From NCBI RefSeq assembly GCF_002236105.1, contig NZ_NIWU01000005.1, positions 62,001-126,000 on the forward strand: a stretch of DNA of 64,000 nt, in the 5' to 3' direction. Shown piece after piece: positions 45,505 to 54,301 of the stretch; the first letter of the stretch is position 1, and each line of letters starts with the position of its first letter. Source of the stretch: Pseudomonas umsongensis. GTDB taxonomy: Bacteria > Pseudomonadota > Gammaproteobacteria > Pseudomonadales > Pseudomonadaceae. The position numbers and the translations under genes were made by a program. The notes below the pieces were generated by a model that saw only the letters and a program-made list of their open reading frames with translations, searched no databases and had not been told where the DNA came from.

Positions 45505-47556
45505 TCACAAGGTTTTGATCACATTGACGGAGACGGTCTCGCTGACTTCGCCGAACGACATCACGTCCAACTCGCGACAACGCCCCTCGATAAGCTTCTT
45601 GATGTAGCGCCTGACATCGACCGAACACAGCAGCACCATGTCCTTTTGAGCAATGTGCACACTGTCCAGGGCGACGCTCAGGCGATCCATCAGCTCTTCG
45701 GATTCGGCCGGCTCGAGGTTGATGAAACTGCCGGCCGAGGTTTGCCTAATCCCGCGCCGCACCACCTCTTCGAATTCAGCCGACAACAGCAACACCCGTA
45801 AGTCATTACCCTGGGCAAACTTGTTGCTGATGTAGCGGGCCAGCGAGCCACGAACGTGCTCGACCAGCACCAGCACGTCTTTTTCCCGGGACGCCCAATG
45901 GGCCAGGGACTCAAGAATGAGCTTCATGTTACGCACGGAAATACGCTCGCCGATCAGGCGCTGCAGCACTTCGGCGATCTTCTGCACCGTGACGTGGCGA
46001 TAGACTTCCTTGAGGAGATCGGGGCAGCGGGTTTCCATTTCGTCGAGCAGTTGCTTGGTTTCCTGCACGCCGAAAAACTCCTGGATGTTGCGCGCCAGCA
46101 AGGTGACCAGGCAGCGGTAGCATTCCTCGTCCGCCGGCCTCAGGTGATAGCCCAACTGCTGCACCCGTTCCTGGTCGGTGGCGTTGACCCACACCCCGCG
46201 CAGGCGATTGCTGTCGCTGCCGTGCACCAGGGCAAAGCCCATGGGTTCCAGTTCCGGCGAGTAGTCGAGCAACCGCCAGTGATCGAAATGGATATCGTAT
46301 TGCTCCGCGCGCACTTCGTTGATCAGCACCGCCACTTGATGGGCCGGCAAGGCTTCGCTGCCGCGCAGTTGCGGCTCGGGAATGCGCAGCCCGTAATCGA
46401 CGAAAAACTGGCTGCGAAAACGCGCCGCCCAACGGGCCCTGGTCAACTCATCGAGGCGCGCGGTGGGCACCAACAACATCAGCGGGATGGTTTCGGTGGC
46501 AACGTTATCGATGTCCTCGAGTAGGCCCGGGCCGGTCTGCAAGGCTTCACCCTGCGTCGACGCTGACCGACTGTCTCCCTGCCCCTCGCCCCGGGAGGCC
46601 TTGCGCCGGCGAAAGTACACCAGCAGTCCCAGGGCCGCGGCGATGGGTAGGAAGGTCAGCAGCGGAAAACCGGGCAACAGTCCGACGCCCACTGCCAGCA
46701 GCGCCGTCACCCCCAGCACGAACGGATGCCCCAGCATTTGGGCGAGCATGTTACGCCCCAGATTCGCATCATCGCCGTTGACGCGGGTGACGATGAAGCC
46801 CGCGCCGATGGCGATCAGCAAGGCTGGAATCTGTGCCACCAGACCATCGCCGATGGTCAACAGGGTGTAGGTCGACAAAGCTGTGGACAGGTCCATGCCC
46901 ATCTGCCCGACGCCAATGGCCATGCCGCCGATAAAGTTGACGAAGATAATGATGATGCCGGCGATGGCGTCGCCCTTGATGAACTTCATCGCGCCGTCGA
47001 ACGAGCCGTACAACTGGCTTTCGCGCTCCAGCACACTGCGTTTTTCCTTGGCTTCCTCGGCCGTTATGGCGCCAGCCTTGAGATCACCGTCGATGCTCAT
47101 CTGCTTGCCGGGCATGCCGTCAAGCGAGAAGCGCGCCGCGACTTCGGCCACCCGCTCCGAGCCCTTGGTGATCACGATGAACTGGACAATAGTGACGATG
47201 GAAAAAATCACGAAGCCCACCACCAGGTTTTCACCGATCACGAACTCACCGAAAGAGGCGATGATCTCCCCCGCATCAGCCTGGCTGAGGATCAGCCGGC
47301 TGGTGCTGATCGACAGCGCCAGGCGAAACAGGGTGGTCAGCAGCAGCAACGCCGGAAAGGTCGAGAAACTGAGGATGCGTTCGATGTAGAACGACCCCAT
47401 GAATACCAGTAGCGAAATCACGATGTTCAGGCCGATGAGAAAATCCACCAGCACCGTCGGCAGGGGAATGATCAGCATCGCGATGATCATCACCATCAGC
47501 GACAGGATCAGCAACTCCGGGCGAGCGCTGACGTTGCGCAAAAACACATTGAACAT
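45505..47556 (-). CDS. sctV: T3SS export gate protein SctV (InvA-like)
   Basis: 683 residues, as InvA (685), and very similar to it throughout. About eight N-terminal transmembrane helices (RPELLILSLMVMIIAMLIIP, LALSISTSRLILSQADAGEI) are followed by the FHIPEP-type loop (ARFSLDGMPGKQMSIDGDLK) and a large cytoplasmic domain that forms the nonameric ring. It ends VNVIKTL, close to the InvA C-terminus. Confidence 0.97.
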   Translation of the reverse strand: MFNVFLRNVSARPELLILSLMVMIIAMLIIPLPTVLVDFLIGLNIVISLLVFMGSFYIERILSFSTFPALLLLTTLFRLALSISTSRLILSQADAGEIIASFGEFVIGENLVVGFVIFSIVTIVQFIVITKGSERVAEVAARFSLDGMPGKQMSIDGDLKAGAITAEEAKEKRSVLERESQLYGSFDGAMKFIKGDAIAGIIIIFVNFIGGMAIGVGQMGMDLSTALSTYTLLTIGDGLVAQIPALLIAIGAGFIVTRVNGDDANLGRNMLAQMLGHPFVLGVTALLAVGVGLLPGFPLLTFLPIAAALGLLVYFRRRKASRGEGQGDSRSASTQGEALQTGPGLLEDIDNVATETIPLMLLVPTARLDELTRARWAARFRSQFFVDYGLRIPEPQLRGSEALPAHQVAVLINEVRAEQYDIHFDHWRLLDYSPELEPMGFALVHGSDSNRLRGVWVNATDQERVQQLGYHLRPADEECYRCLVTLLARNIQEFFGVQETKQLLDEMETRCPDLLKEVYRHVTVQKIAEVLQRLIGERISVRNMKLILESLAHWASREKDVLVLVEHVRGSLARYISNKFAQGNDLRVLLLSAEFEEVVRRGIRQTSAGSFINLEPAESEELMDRLSVALDSVHIAQKDMVLLCSVDVRRYIKKLIEGRCRELDVMSFGEVSETVSVNVIKTL

Positions 47557-47579
47557 GGCGGGTCAGTTCCGGGAAAAAG

Positions 47580-48686
47580 TCATGAGGTGCCGCCGGGACG
47601 ACGCTGCTCAATACATTCGAGGGCATAGGCGATGTCAGCCAGGCGCATAAACTGCTCTGCCAGACGCAGCGGTGCCTGTTCATCGGCAAACAGCGGCGTC
47701 GGTAATTGCAGGCTGAGCCGACGCACCTTCTGCAGCACCGTCGAACGCTCATGGTGCGCACTCAACAGCAGGCGCTCGCCCAAGACGCCGAGCAACAACT
47801 GGTCGAGATCATCGGGGTAGGTCAGCACACCGATCAGGAACACCAGCCAGTCGGGTTCATCGGGGTTGTGCCGGCAGATGAGTGCATCACCGAGCAGGCC
47901 GCGAATAAACAGTTCATCTGCTGAACGCAGGCGTTTGAGGTCGTTCACCCGGGCCAGCAGTTGACCGAACTCCACGTGTGCACAACTGGGATCCTGGGCG
48001 CCGATGTCGGTGAGTAATGCCGCTTCAATGAAGGCCAGCACAGCGTGGCGTTGCGACGGACCGTAGAGGGCGATCCAGTCCTGATAACAACTGACCGGTC
48101 CGCAGTCGAACTCAATAAAATCCCGGTAGGTCTCGCGCAACAGGCCTGCACGCACCGTCATGCTCGCACCGAACATTCTGGCTTTGAGGGCGGTATTGAT
48201 CCCGGCACTCATGCGCTTGGGGGAGCCTTGGGCAACCACCGTCTGCAATAACATTTCAAGCCGCTGACGAGTCCGTGTCTCGAGTTTTTTCCGGCGCAGC
48301 AATTCGCGCAGCACCAATGCCAGGTCGCTATCGTCGGGAAACAGGTTGCGTACCATCTGCAGCAACCAGCTGTCGGACTTGTCCGATAGCCGCGCCAGGC
48401 TCAGTACCTGCCGCGCCTTGGGCACGGTATCGTCCTCCAGGACTCTTTCGAAGGAGTCGGTCATCGCGTCGGACTTGAGCTCGAACTGCCGCCGGCCACG
48501 GAACTGGGCCAAGGCTGCAGACATTTCATCGCTGATCTGCACAAAGCGCCGGGCCACGTCGACCGTTATGCCGTCGTCAAGATCAACCTCTGCATCGACC
48601 TGCGGTTGCGGATGCTGGGCAGCCTTCTCGGCATTCAAGCGTGCCTGGGCCGCTCGCCCACCGGAAGAAATCGGTGGCAGGATCAT
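47580..48686 (-). CDS. sctW: T3SS gatekeeper SctW (InvE-like)
   Basis: 368 residues (InvE 372) of the YopN/InvE helical repeat family: VARRFVQISDEMSAALAQFRG near the N-terminus and MRNL/LRELLRRKKLETRTRQRLEM in the middle. It holds back effector export until translocators have gone out. The start overlaps the sctC stop (ATGA). Confidence 0.9.
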   Translation of the reverse strand: MILPPISSGGRAAQARLNAEKAAQHPQPQVDAEVDLDDGITVDVARRFVQISDEMSAALAQFRGRRQFELKSDAMTDSFERVLEDDTVPKARQVLSLARLSDKSDSWLLQMVRNLFPDDSDLALVLRELLRRKKLETRTRQRLEMLLQTVVAQGSPKRMSAGINTALKARMFGASMTVRAGLLRETYRDFIEFDCGPVSCYQDWIALYGPSQRHAVLAFIEAALLTDIGAQDPSCAHVEFGQLLARVNDLKRLRSADELFIRGLLGDALICRHNPDEPDWLVFLIGVLTYPDDLDQLLLGVLGERLLLSAHHERSTVLQKVRRLSLQLPTPLFADEQAPLRLAEQFMRLADIAYALECIEQRRPGGTS

Positions 48687-50338
48687 TTTTCTGAGCTCCG
48701 GAAAAAGGATCGACGCACCCGTTCATGCTGCTGCGGGCTCAGCAGTCGCGCATCCGGCTCCACCGTGGTGGGTTCAAGGGCGTCGAGAATTTCCTTGGGC
48801 TGAATCAGGAACACCCGCACCGTATTGGCCGAGCGGCTCTGCCGATAGCTGAACAATCGGCCGATCCACGGAATCGAACCCAACACCGGTATCCGTCCGA
48901 TTTGCTCGCTGTTGTCCTCGCGGGTGAAACCGCCGACCAACAGGCTCTTGCCCTGGGGCACTCGCGCCACCGTGCTGATACGCGTACGGCCGACCATCGG
49001 CAGTGTGCTCGGACGCTCTCCCTCACCGGGGTTTTCGATTTGGTTGCCGTCTTCGATATTGAGCGACATTTCGACCTCGTCCGCCCGGGCGAAACGGGGC
49101 AATACGCTGACCAGCGTGCCATAGGTCACGTGCTGCAGATCGACAGTGCGCTCCCCCACCAGTGGCGCATAAAACGTGCGGTTGTTGTCAAAGATCGCCG
49201 GCACGTTTTCTTGGGTCAGGATGACCGGCCGCGAGACCACATTCGCCCGGTTGGTGCGCTCCAACGCCATGACCTGGGCGACGAATGATGCCCCATCGAG
49301 GGTGGTCGCCGAGCCAGCATTGAGCGATGCGGAAAATTTCCCGCCCGAATTCACCGTGCCTTGCCAATTGATGCCCAACTGGTTGAGTTCGTCCTTATGC
49401 AAATCGATGATCCATAACGACAACTCCACATGTCGTTTCGGCGTATCCAGTGCACTCACGAGATTCTCGATAAAGCGCACCTGCTCCGGCAAACCCTTGA
49501 CCAGCAGGCTGTTGGTGTCCGGATAGGCCACCACGCGAATGTTTCCGGCGGCCATCTCCCGGGCAATGATTCGCGGCGCAGCCGGGTCCTGATCAGGGGA
49601 TGTGGTCGCCAGGCCTTCCAGGGGAAACGCTGGCATCGCCCCCTGCACTCGCTGTGCCCCGGCTTGCGCCACGGCCGGCTCGACCTCGCGCTTCTCCCCG
49701 CGCAACAAATCCTCGATCACGGTTGCCAGCCCGGGGATGGTCACCTTGTCATCGCGCAGCTCGTATTTACGGTCGCTGACAAAGGTGTTGTGCACCTGGA
49801 TAACGCCAATCTGCTGTCTGCCCAGCAACAGCTCCGAGCGTTGGTTATCCATCAGACCGGCCGCTTGCACCACCAGATCGACATACATCGGCGGCCCCGA
49901 CACATGGAACGTACGCAGGCCGTCATGGCGCAACGGATAACGGCCATCGAGCAGCCCGGACCGTTCGAGAAACGCCTGAAGCCTGGCCACGGTCAGGGTC
50001 TGCAGCGACATCATCGAGCTTTTCACTTCCGCGGCGTCATACAGGTAGATCGCCTGGCCATCGCTGTACCAGATCAACGCCATCTGTGCGCTGACCCGCT
50101 CGAAGGTCCGTTGCGGTGAGCGCAGGTCAAAACTGCCGGAGATCCGCTTGGCCGAGGCAGCCTTGCTGATGATCACCGGCTTGCCCAACGGCCCGGACAA
50201 CTCCGAAAAAAACGTGCGCACACTCTGTTCGCGAGCCACGTATTCGTCGGCATTGGCCCGCACCGTATACGGCACCAGCATCAGTATGGCAGCCAGCCAG
50301 AAGGGCAAAACATACAAGGTTTGAACTGCGCGATTCAT
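48683..50338 (-). CDS. sctC: T3SS outer-membrane secretin SctC (InvG-like)
   Basis: 551 residues (InvG 562). A signal peptide (LPFWLAAILMLVPYTVRANA) precedes N0/N1/N3 ring domains and the secretin core (about 330-520, with LVGERTVDLQHVTYGTLVSVLP and VPQGKSLLVGGFTRE). It forms the outer-membrane pore. No InvH-type pilotin gene is seen in the window. The start lies four bases after the invF stop. Confidence 0.94.
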   Translation of the reverse strand: MNRAVQTLYVLPFWLAAILMLVPYTVRANADEYVAREQSVRTFFSELSGPLGKPVIISKAASAKRISGSFDLRSPQRTFERVSAQMALIWYSDGQAIYLYDAAEVKSSMMSLQTLTVARLQAFLERSGLLDGRYPLRHDGLRTFHVSGPPMYVDLVVQAAGLMDNQRSELLLGRQQIGVIQVHNTFVSDRKYELRDDKVTIPGLATVIEDLLRGEKREVEPAVAQAGAQRVQGAMPAFPLEGLATTSPDQDPAAPRIIAREMAAGNIRVVAYPDTNSLLVKGLPEQVRFIENLVSALDTPKRHVELSLWIIDLHKDELNQLGINWQGTVNSGGKFSASLNAGSATTLDGASFVAQVMALERTNRANVVSRPVILTQENVPAIFDNNRTFYAPLVGERTVDLQHVTYGTLVSVLPRFARADEVEMSLNIEDGNQIENPGEGERPSTLPMVGRTRISTVARVPQGKSLLVGGFTREDNSEQIGRIPVLGSIPWIGRLFSYRQSRSANTVRVFLIQPKEILDALEPTTVEPDARLLSPQQHERVRRSFFRSSEK

Positions 50339-50342
50339 CGTT

Positions 50343-51077
50343 TCACTTACTTGGAAGGTAGGTAATGTCCGCCAGGCTGCTGGGTGTGAAGCCCACCAGC
50401 TCGCGAATTTCCTTGGAGAAATGCGAAGAAGAGGAAAAACCGAACTCCAACGCCAGATCTGTCAGGGAACAGTCCTGCAGACTCATGTTCAACAGCGCCT
50501 GGGCCGTCCGCCAACCGCGCAATGCGGGCTTGGGCGCCGTACCGAGCGCCTGCCAGCACAATCGACGAAAATGCGATACCGACACCCCATAGCGATGCGC
50601 CAGAGTCGTGAGTTTTTCACTGTGGGTACCCTGTTCCAGCAGAAAGCGCACAAGCCCGTAACTCTCAGTCTGGCGCAACACACTGGCAAAGGCCTGATAG
50701 GCCGTTCCGCCAGCCATCGCCTGTTCGAGGTACCAGCGCTCTAGTGCCTGCTCCGACTGAACCTGGGAAAAAGGCACTGGCAATGCCGCCCAAGGTGCCT
50801 GACGATCTCGCGCAGTGATCGGCGCATGGCCCAGATCGATGAACACCTGCAATTTCACCAGCGGTGCCAGGCCAGCTGGCAGGATCGACACACTGCCGTT
50901 GACCTCAAATCCGCTGGTGACTGCAATCAGCCCTTCCCAGCCCATCGGTAGGCAGCAGGTCGAGACGCACTGCGCCGGGGCCAGACAAACGGCGATTTGG
51001 TTGACACGCAGATGCAACAGCCGCTCACAGGAGCGGGTATTAGAGGCACGTGTGGCGTGTAGTGATTCGATGGGCAC
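50343..51077 (-). CDS. invF: InvF-like AraC-family activator
   Basis: 244 residues from a GTG at 51077 placed five bases after AAGGAGG. The C-terminal AraC helix-turn-helix pair (YGVSVSHFRRLCWQALG, LTDLALEFGFSSSSHFSKEI) and the middle (FASVLRQTESYGLVRFLLEQ) align well with Salmonella InvF. InvF with SicA activates the sip and effector genes there. It is first in the secretion operon and is divergent from nasS. Confidence 0.9.
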   Translation of the reverse strand: MPIESLHATRASNTRSCERLLHLRVNQIAVCLAPAQCVSTCCLPMGWEGLIAVTSGFEVNGSVSILPAGLAPLVKLQVFIDLGHAPITARDRQAPWAALPVPFSQVQSEQALERWYLEQAMAGGTAYQAFASVLRQTESYGLVRFLLEQGTHSEKLTTLAHRYGVSVSHFRRLCWQALGTAPKPALRGWRTAQALLNMSLQDCSLTDLALEFGFSSSSHFSKEIRELVGFTPSSLADITYLPSK

Positions 51078-51167
51078 GCCAACCTCCTTTGCGTCCTGAC
51101 GATGTAGGTCGGCAGGATGCGGGGTGGGGCGTGTCGAATCCTGATGTAAATGTGATGAAATCCGGGC

Positions 51168-51183
51168 TGGCATATGCCTTGCA
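51168..51183 (+). promoter_or_regulatory. Sigma-54 promoter of nasST
   Basis: TGGCATATGCCTTGCA has GG at 51169-51170 and GC at 51181-51182, a 12-base register with one mismatch to TGGCACG-N4-TTGCA. Transcription should begin near 51193, a few bases before the first leader hairpin. RpoN/NtrC control fits nitrogen regulation. Confidence 0.75.
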
Positions 51184-51198
51184 CCGGTTCACGCATCA

Positions 51199-51286
51199 GC
51201 ACGCAGGCCAACGGCGGAATGCGTGCCAGGACAACGGCGTCGTCAGCCGCCCCTGCTCATACGGGGTCCGGGACGACGTTTTTTTT
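51199..51286 (+). ncRNA. ANTAR-type antitermination leader of nasST
   Basis: Hairpin P1: GCACGCA (51199-51205) pairs with TGCGTGC (51220-51226), then a tandem G-A internal loop, CC/GG, and hexaloop AACGGC. Hairpin P2: GAC/GTC around the same hexaloop (51230-51241). Terminator: CGTCGTC (51238-51244) pairs with GACGACG (51272-51278), inner CCCC/GGGG, then T8. P2 and the terminator share bases, so they exclude each other. A and G at loop positions 1 and 4 are what ANTAR proteins such as NasT recognise. Confidence 0.75.
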
Positions 51287-51302
51287 GGAAGGTGCGAAAT
51301 CG

Positions 51303-52514
51303 ATGAACGAACCCTCAATCGGCCCCTTGGCCTGGGTCAATGGCAGCGATGCCCCGGAAAAGACCGAAATCAACCTAGGCTTCATGGCCCTGAGCGACTG
51401 CGCTTCGGTGGTGGTCGCTGCCACCCAGGGCTTCGCCCAGCCCTACGGACTGACCTTGAACCTCAAGCGCCAGTCGTCCTGGGCCAACCTGCGGGACAAA
51501 CTGGTGAGCGGCGAACTCGACGCCGCCCACAGCCTCTACGGCCTTATCTACGCCGTGCACCTGGGCATCGGCGGCGTGGCCCCCACCGACATGGCGGTGC
51601 TCATGGGCCTGAACCAGAACGGCCAGAGCATCAACCTCTCCCATGGCTTGCAGGCCGTCGGCGTGACCAGTCCTGAAGCACTGGACCGTCACGTGCACCA
51701 AACTCGCCCAAAACTGACCTTCGCCCAGACCTTTCCCACCGGCACCCATGCCATGTGGTTGTACTACTGGCTGGCAAGCCAGGGCATTCATCCGCTGCAC
51801 GACGTCGACAGCGTCGTAGTGCCGCCGCCGCAAATGGTGGCGCACCTGCAAGCCGGGCGTATCGACGGCTTCTGTGTCGGTGAGCCCTGGGCTGACAGCG
51901 CGGTGAAGCAAAACCTCGGTTTTACCCTGGCGACCTCCCAGGCCATCTGGCCAGACCACCCGGAAAAAATCCTCGGCTGTACGCGCGCTTTCGTCGAGCA
52001 ATACCCCAACACCGCCCGAGCTTTGGTGATGGCGATCCTCGAAGCCAGCCGCTTCATCGACGACAGTGTCGAAAATCGCCGCAGTACCGCGCAATTGCTC
52101 AGCGCTGCGCAGTACCTCGATGCGCCGTTGTCGTGTATCGAACCACGGCTGCTGGGCGACTATGCCGACGGCCTGGGCAACGAATGGCAAGACCCGCACG
52201 CCCTGCGTTTCCATGGGCAGGGGGCGGTCAACTTGCCCTACCTGTCCGATGGCATGTGGTTCATGACCCAGTTTCGTCGCTGGGGGCTGTTGCGCGACGA
52301 CCCCGATTACCTCGCCGTGGCCCGTCAGGTTCAACAACTAGACTTATACCGAGAGGCTGCCAGCGCCGTCGGTGTTGCCATCCCAGGCAATGAGATGCGC
52401 AGCAGCCAATTGATCGACGGCAGGGTCTGGGACGGTTCGGACCCGGCCAGTTATGCCCGCAGCTTCAAGCTGCACGCCATGAGCGACAGCTTGCCTCTAC
52501 TCGCCAGCCGCTGA
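51303..52514 (+). CDS. nasS: Nitrate sensor NasS
   Basis: 403 residues of the NrtA/NasS periplasmic-binding fold, but with no signal peptide, so cytoplasmic as expected of NasS. INLGFMALSDCASVVVAATQ and QAGRIDGFCVGEPW are family hallmarks. Without nitrate, NasS holds NasT inactive; nitrate binding frees it. The ATG at 51303 follows GGAAGGT. nasT starts 15 bases after the stop. Confidence 0.92.
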   Translation: MNEPSIGPLAWVNGSDAPEKTEINLGFMALSDCASVVVAATQGFAQPYGLTLNLKRQSSWANLRDKLVSGELDAAHSLYGLIYAVHLGIGGVAPTDMAVLMGLNQNGQSINLSHGLQAVGVTSPEALDRHVHQTRPKLTFAQTFPTGTHAMWLYYWLASQGIHPLHDVDSVVVPPPQMVAHLQAGRIDGFCVGEPWADSAVKQNLGFTLATSQAIWPDHPEKILGCTRAFVEQYPNTARALVMAILEASRFIDDSVENRRSTAQLLSAAQYLDAPLSCIEPRLLGDYADGLGNEWQDPHALRFHGQGAVNLPYLSDGMWFMTQFRRWGLLRDDPDYLAVARQVQQLDLYREAASAVGVAIPGNEMRSSQLIDGRVWDGSDPASYARSFKLHAMSDSLPLLASR

Positions 52515-52529
52515 CAGGAGACTGCAGAC

Positions 52530-53105
52530 ATGTTGCGTATCCTGCTGATCAACGACACCGCGAAAAAAGTCGGCCGCTTGAAAGCCGCCCTGACCGAGGC
52601 CGGTTTCGAGGTTATCGACGAATCCGGGCTGACCATCGACTTGCCCGAACGCGTCGAAACGGTGCGCCCGGACGTGATCCTGATCGATACCGAGTCACCG
52701 AGCCGCGATGTCATGGAGCAAGTGGTGCTGGTCAGCCGTGACCAGCCACGGCCGATTGTGATGTTCACCGACGAACACGACCCCGACGTGATGCGCCAGG
52801 CGATCAAGTCCGGGGTCAGTGCCTACATTGTCGAAGGCATTCACGCACAGCGCCTGCAACCGATTCTCGACGTGGCCATGGCGCGTTTCGAAAGCGACCA
52901 GGCCCTGCGCGCCCAACTGCACGCCCGTGACCAGCAACTGGCCGAGCGCAAGCGCATCGAGCTGGCCAAGGGGCTGCTGATGAAGATGAAGGACTGCAAC
53001 GAAGAAGAGGCCTACACCCTGATGCGTCGCCAGGCGATGAGCCGCCAGCAGAAGCTGATCCAGGTGGCGGAGCAGATCATTGCCATGAGTGAGTTGCTTG
53101 GCTGA
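52530..53105 (+). CDS. nasT: ANTAR antiterminator NasT
   Basis: 191 residues: a receiver-like domain (1-120; VILIDTESPS carries the aspartate position) and a C-terminal ANTAR three-helix RNA-binding domain (AERKRIELAKGLLMKMKDCN, EEAYTLMRRQAMSRQQKL). Freed NasT binds paired hexaloop hairpins and stops the terminator forming. Two such leaders are present, at 51199 and 54429, so its targets here are its own operon and the transporter operon. Confidence 0.95.
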   Translation: MLRILLINDTAKKVGRLKAALTEAGFEVIDESGLTIDLPERVETVRPDVILIDTESPSRDVMEQVVLVSRDQPRPIVMFTDEHDPDVMRQAIKSGVSAYIVEGIHAQRLQPILDVAMARFESDQALRAQLHARDQQLAERKRIELAKGLLMKMKDCNEEEAYTLMRRQAMSRQQKLIQVAEQIIAMSELLG

Positions 53106-53160
53106 GTTTTTCTGGTGCCGTTGAAGGCCTCTTCGCGAGCAGGCTCGCTTGTATGGTAGG

Positions 53161-53320
53161 ACTTGAAGGGAGGAGGAGGGACAAGGCTCGATTCTGACTG
53201 TTGACGCAGTACAGACTGTGGGAGAGTTCGCCCCTCCTCCTTTCACCCAAGCGCCGATAAAGAATGCATCTGGCCTAGACCGACGATAGGAACAAGCCTG
53301 CGCCTCTGGGTGAGCCCTTC
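53161..53320 (+). ncRNA. Predicted IS110 bridge RNA
   Basis: Target loop: stem GGAGGAGGG (53172-53180) with CCCTCCTCC (53232-53240). Inside it AGGCTCG (53184-53190) equals the seven bases left of the core, and TGTGGGAG (53217-53224) is the reverse complement of core plus right flank, CTCCCACA. Donor loop: stem TCACCCA (53243-53249) with TGGGTGA (53307-53313) plus GCGC/GCGC. Inside it AGAAT (53261-53265) equals the last five bases of the right end, and ACAAG (53292-53296) is the reverse complement of CTTGT at the left end. The RNA boundaries are approximate. Confidence 0.75.
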
Positions 53321-53353
53321 AAGTGCTTAAAACCTTATCCCGGAGGAAAACCT

Positions 53354-54301
53354 ATGGCAATGCCGGTTTCTGTTTCAAAGCCGATCGTGGGCGTGGATGT
53401 CGCCAAGAAAGAATTGGTGATTTATCACGCCGAACTGGACCTGCTTGAAGAGATTCCCAACAACAAAACCAGCATCAACAAGTGGTTAAAGGACTTGCCG
53501 GGGAGTGTGGCTATTGCTGTTGAAGCCACCAACATCTACCACCTGGAGTTCGCTGACCTGGCCTTTGAGGCCGGCTGCGTGATTTACATGGTGGGCGGCT
53601 ATGAGCTCAAACATTACCGAGAAGGTGTGAAGGTCCGTGCCAAAACCGATGCACTGGATGCCAAACTGCTTGCTCGCTATCTGAAGAACGAGCATGAAGA
53701 ACTTCACCCATGGACGCCGCCGACACCGCTGTATCGCCAACTCCTGAGTCTTTTTCGCCGCCGGGCGGCCTTGGTCCAGGCCAGGGTCGGCCTAGTGCAA
53801 AGCTGGTCGAATGAGCCCTTGCTGAAGGCTGCTTTTTCCGAGCAAATAAAGTCCATGCAGCAGCTTGAGACGCTGATCGAAAAGACGATCAACGATCAGC
53901 TGAAAGAAGCCGGTTTGCTGGGGCAGTTGAAGCGTTGCTTGAAAGTTGAAGGGGTTGGATTTTTGACTGGCGCGCGCTTGCTCACGGCGTTCCAGCGCGG
54001 AGACTTCCGAAACGCAGATGCCTTTATCGCCTTTCTTGGAATGGACTTGCGGGTGTCAAAATCAGGGCAAAAAGATGGTCGCCGGAGTTTGACCAAGCGA
54101 GGCGATCCAGAAGCCCGCCGCCTTCTGCACAATGCGGCTATGTCGGCGAGTCGAACCGAAGCCTGGAAAGGGTTTTACCAAGAACAAAGAAATCGGGGTT
54201 TCAGCACCACTCAAGCCCTGGTGATGCTGGCTCGCAAGCTCGCTCGTATCGTATTCGCCCTGCTGAAGGGGCAGAGTGAATACCAACCGAAAACCAGTTG
54301 A
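53354..54301 (+). CDS. IS110-family DEDD/serine recombinase
   Basis: 315 residues. An N-terminal RuvC-like DEDD domain shows D15 (GVDVAKKE), E57 (AVEATNIYH), D99 and D102 (KTDALDAKLLARYL). A central coiled coil (about 125-190) leads to the C-terminal Tnp domain with helix-hairpin-helix-like VEGVGFLTGARLL and SGQKDGRRSLTKRGD, where S237 is the likely nucleophile. GGAGG lies seven bases before the ATG. The frame is complete with no disrupted motif, so the element may still be active. Confidence 0.92.
   Translation: MAMPVSVSKPIVGVDVAKKELVIYHAELDLLEEIPNNKTSINKWLKDLPGSVAIAVEATNIYHLEFADLAFEAGCVIYMVGGYELKHYREGVKVRAKTDALDAKLLARYLKNEHEELHPWTPPTPLYRQLLSLFRRRAALVQARVGLVQSWSNEPLLKAAFSEQIKSMQQLETLIEKTINDQLKEAGLLGQLKRCLKVEGVGFLTGARLLTAFQRGDFRNADAFIAFLGMDLRVSKSGQKDGRRSLTKRGDPEARRLLHNAAMSASRTEAWKGFYQEQRNRGFSTTQALVMLARKLARIVFALLKGQSEYQPKTS

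Noticed and set aside
51174..51302. N-terminal extension of NasS from an upstream ATG
   Set aside because: This stretch is the ANTAR leader and terminator; the ATG at 51303 has a ribosome site and gives the family N-terminus.
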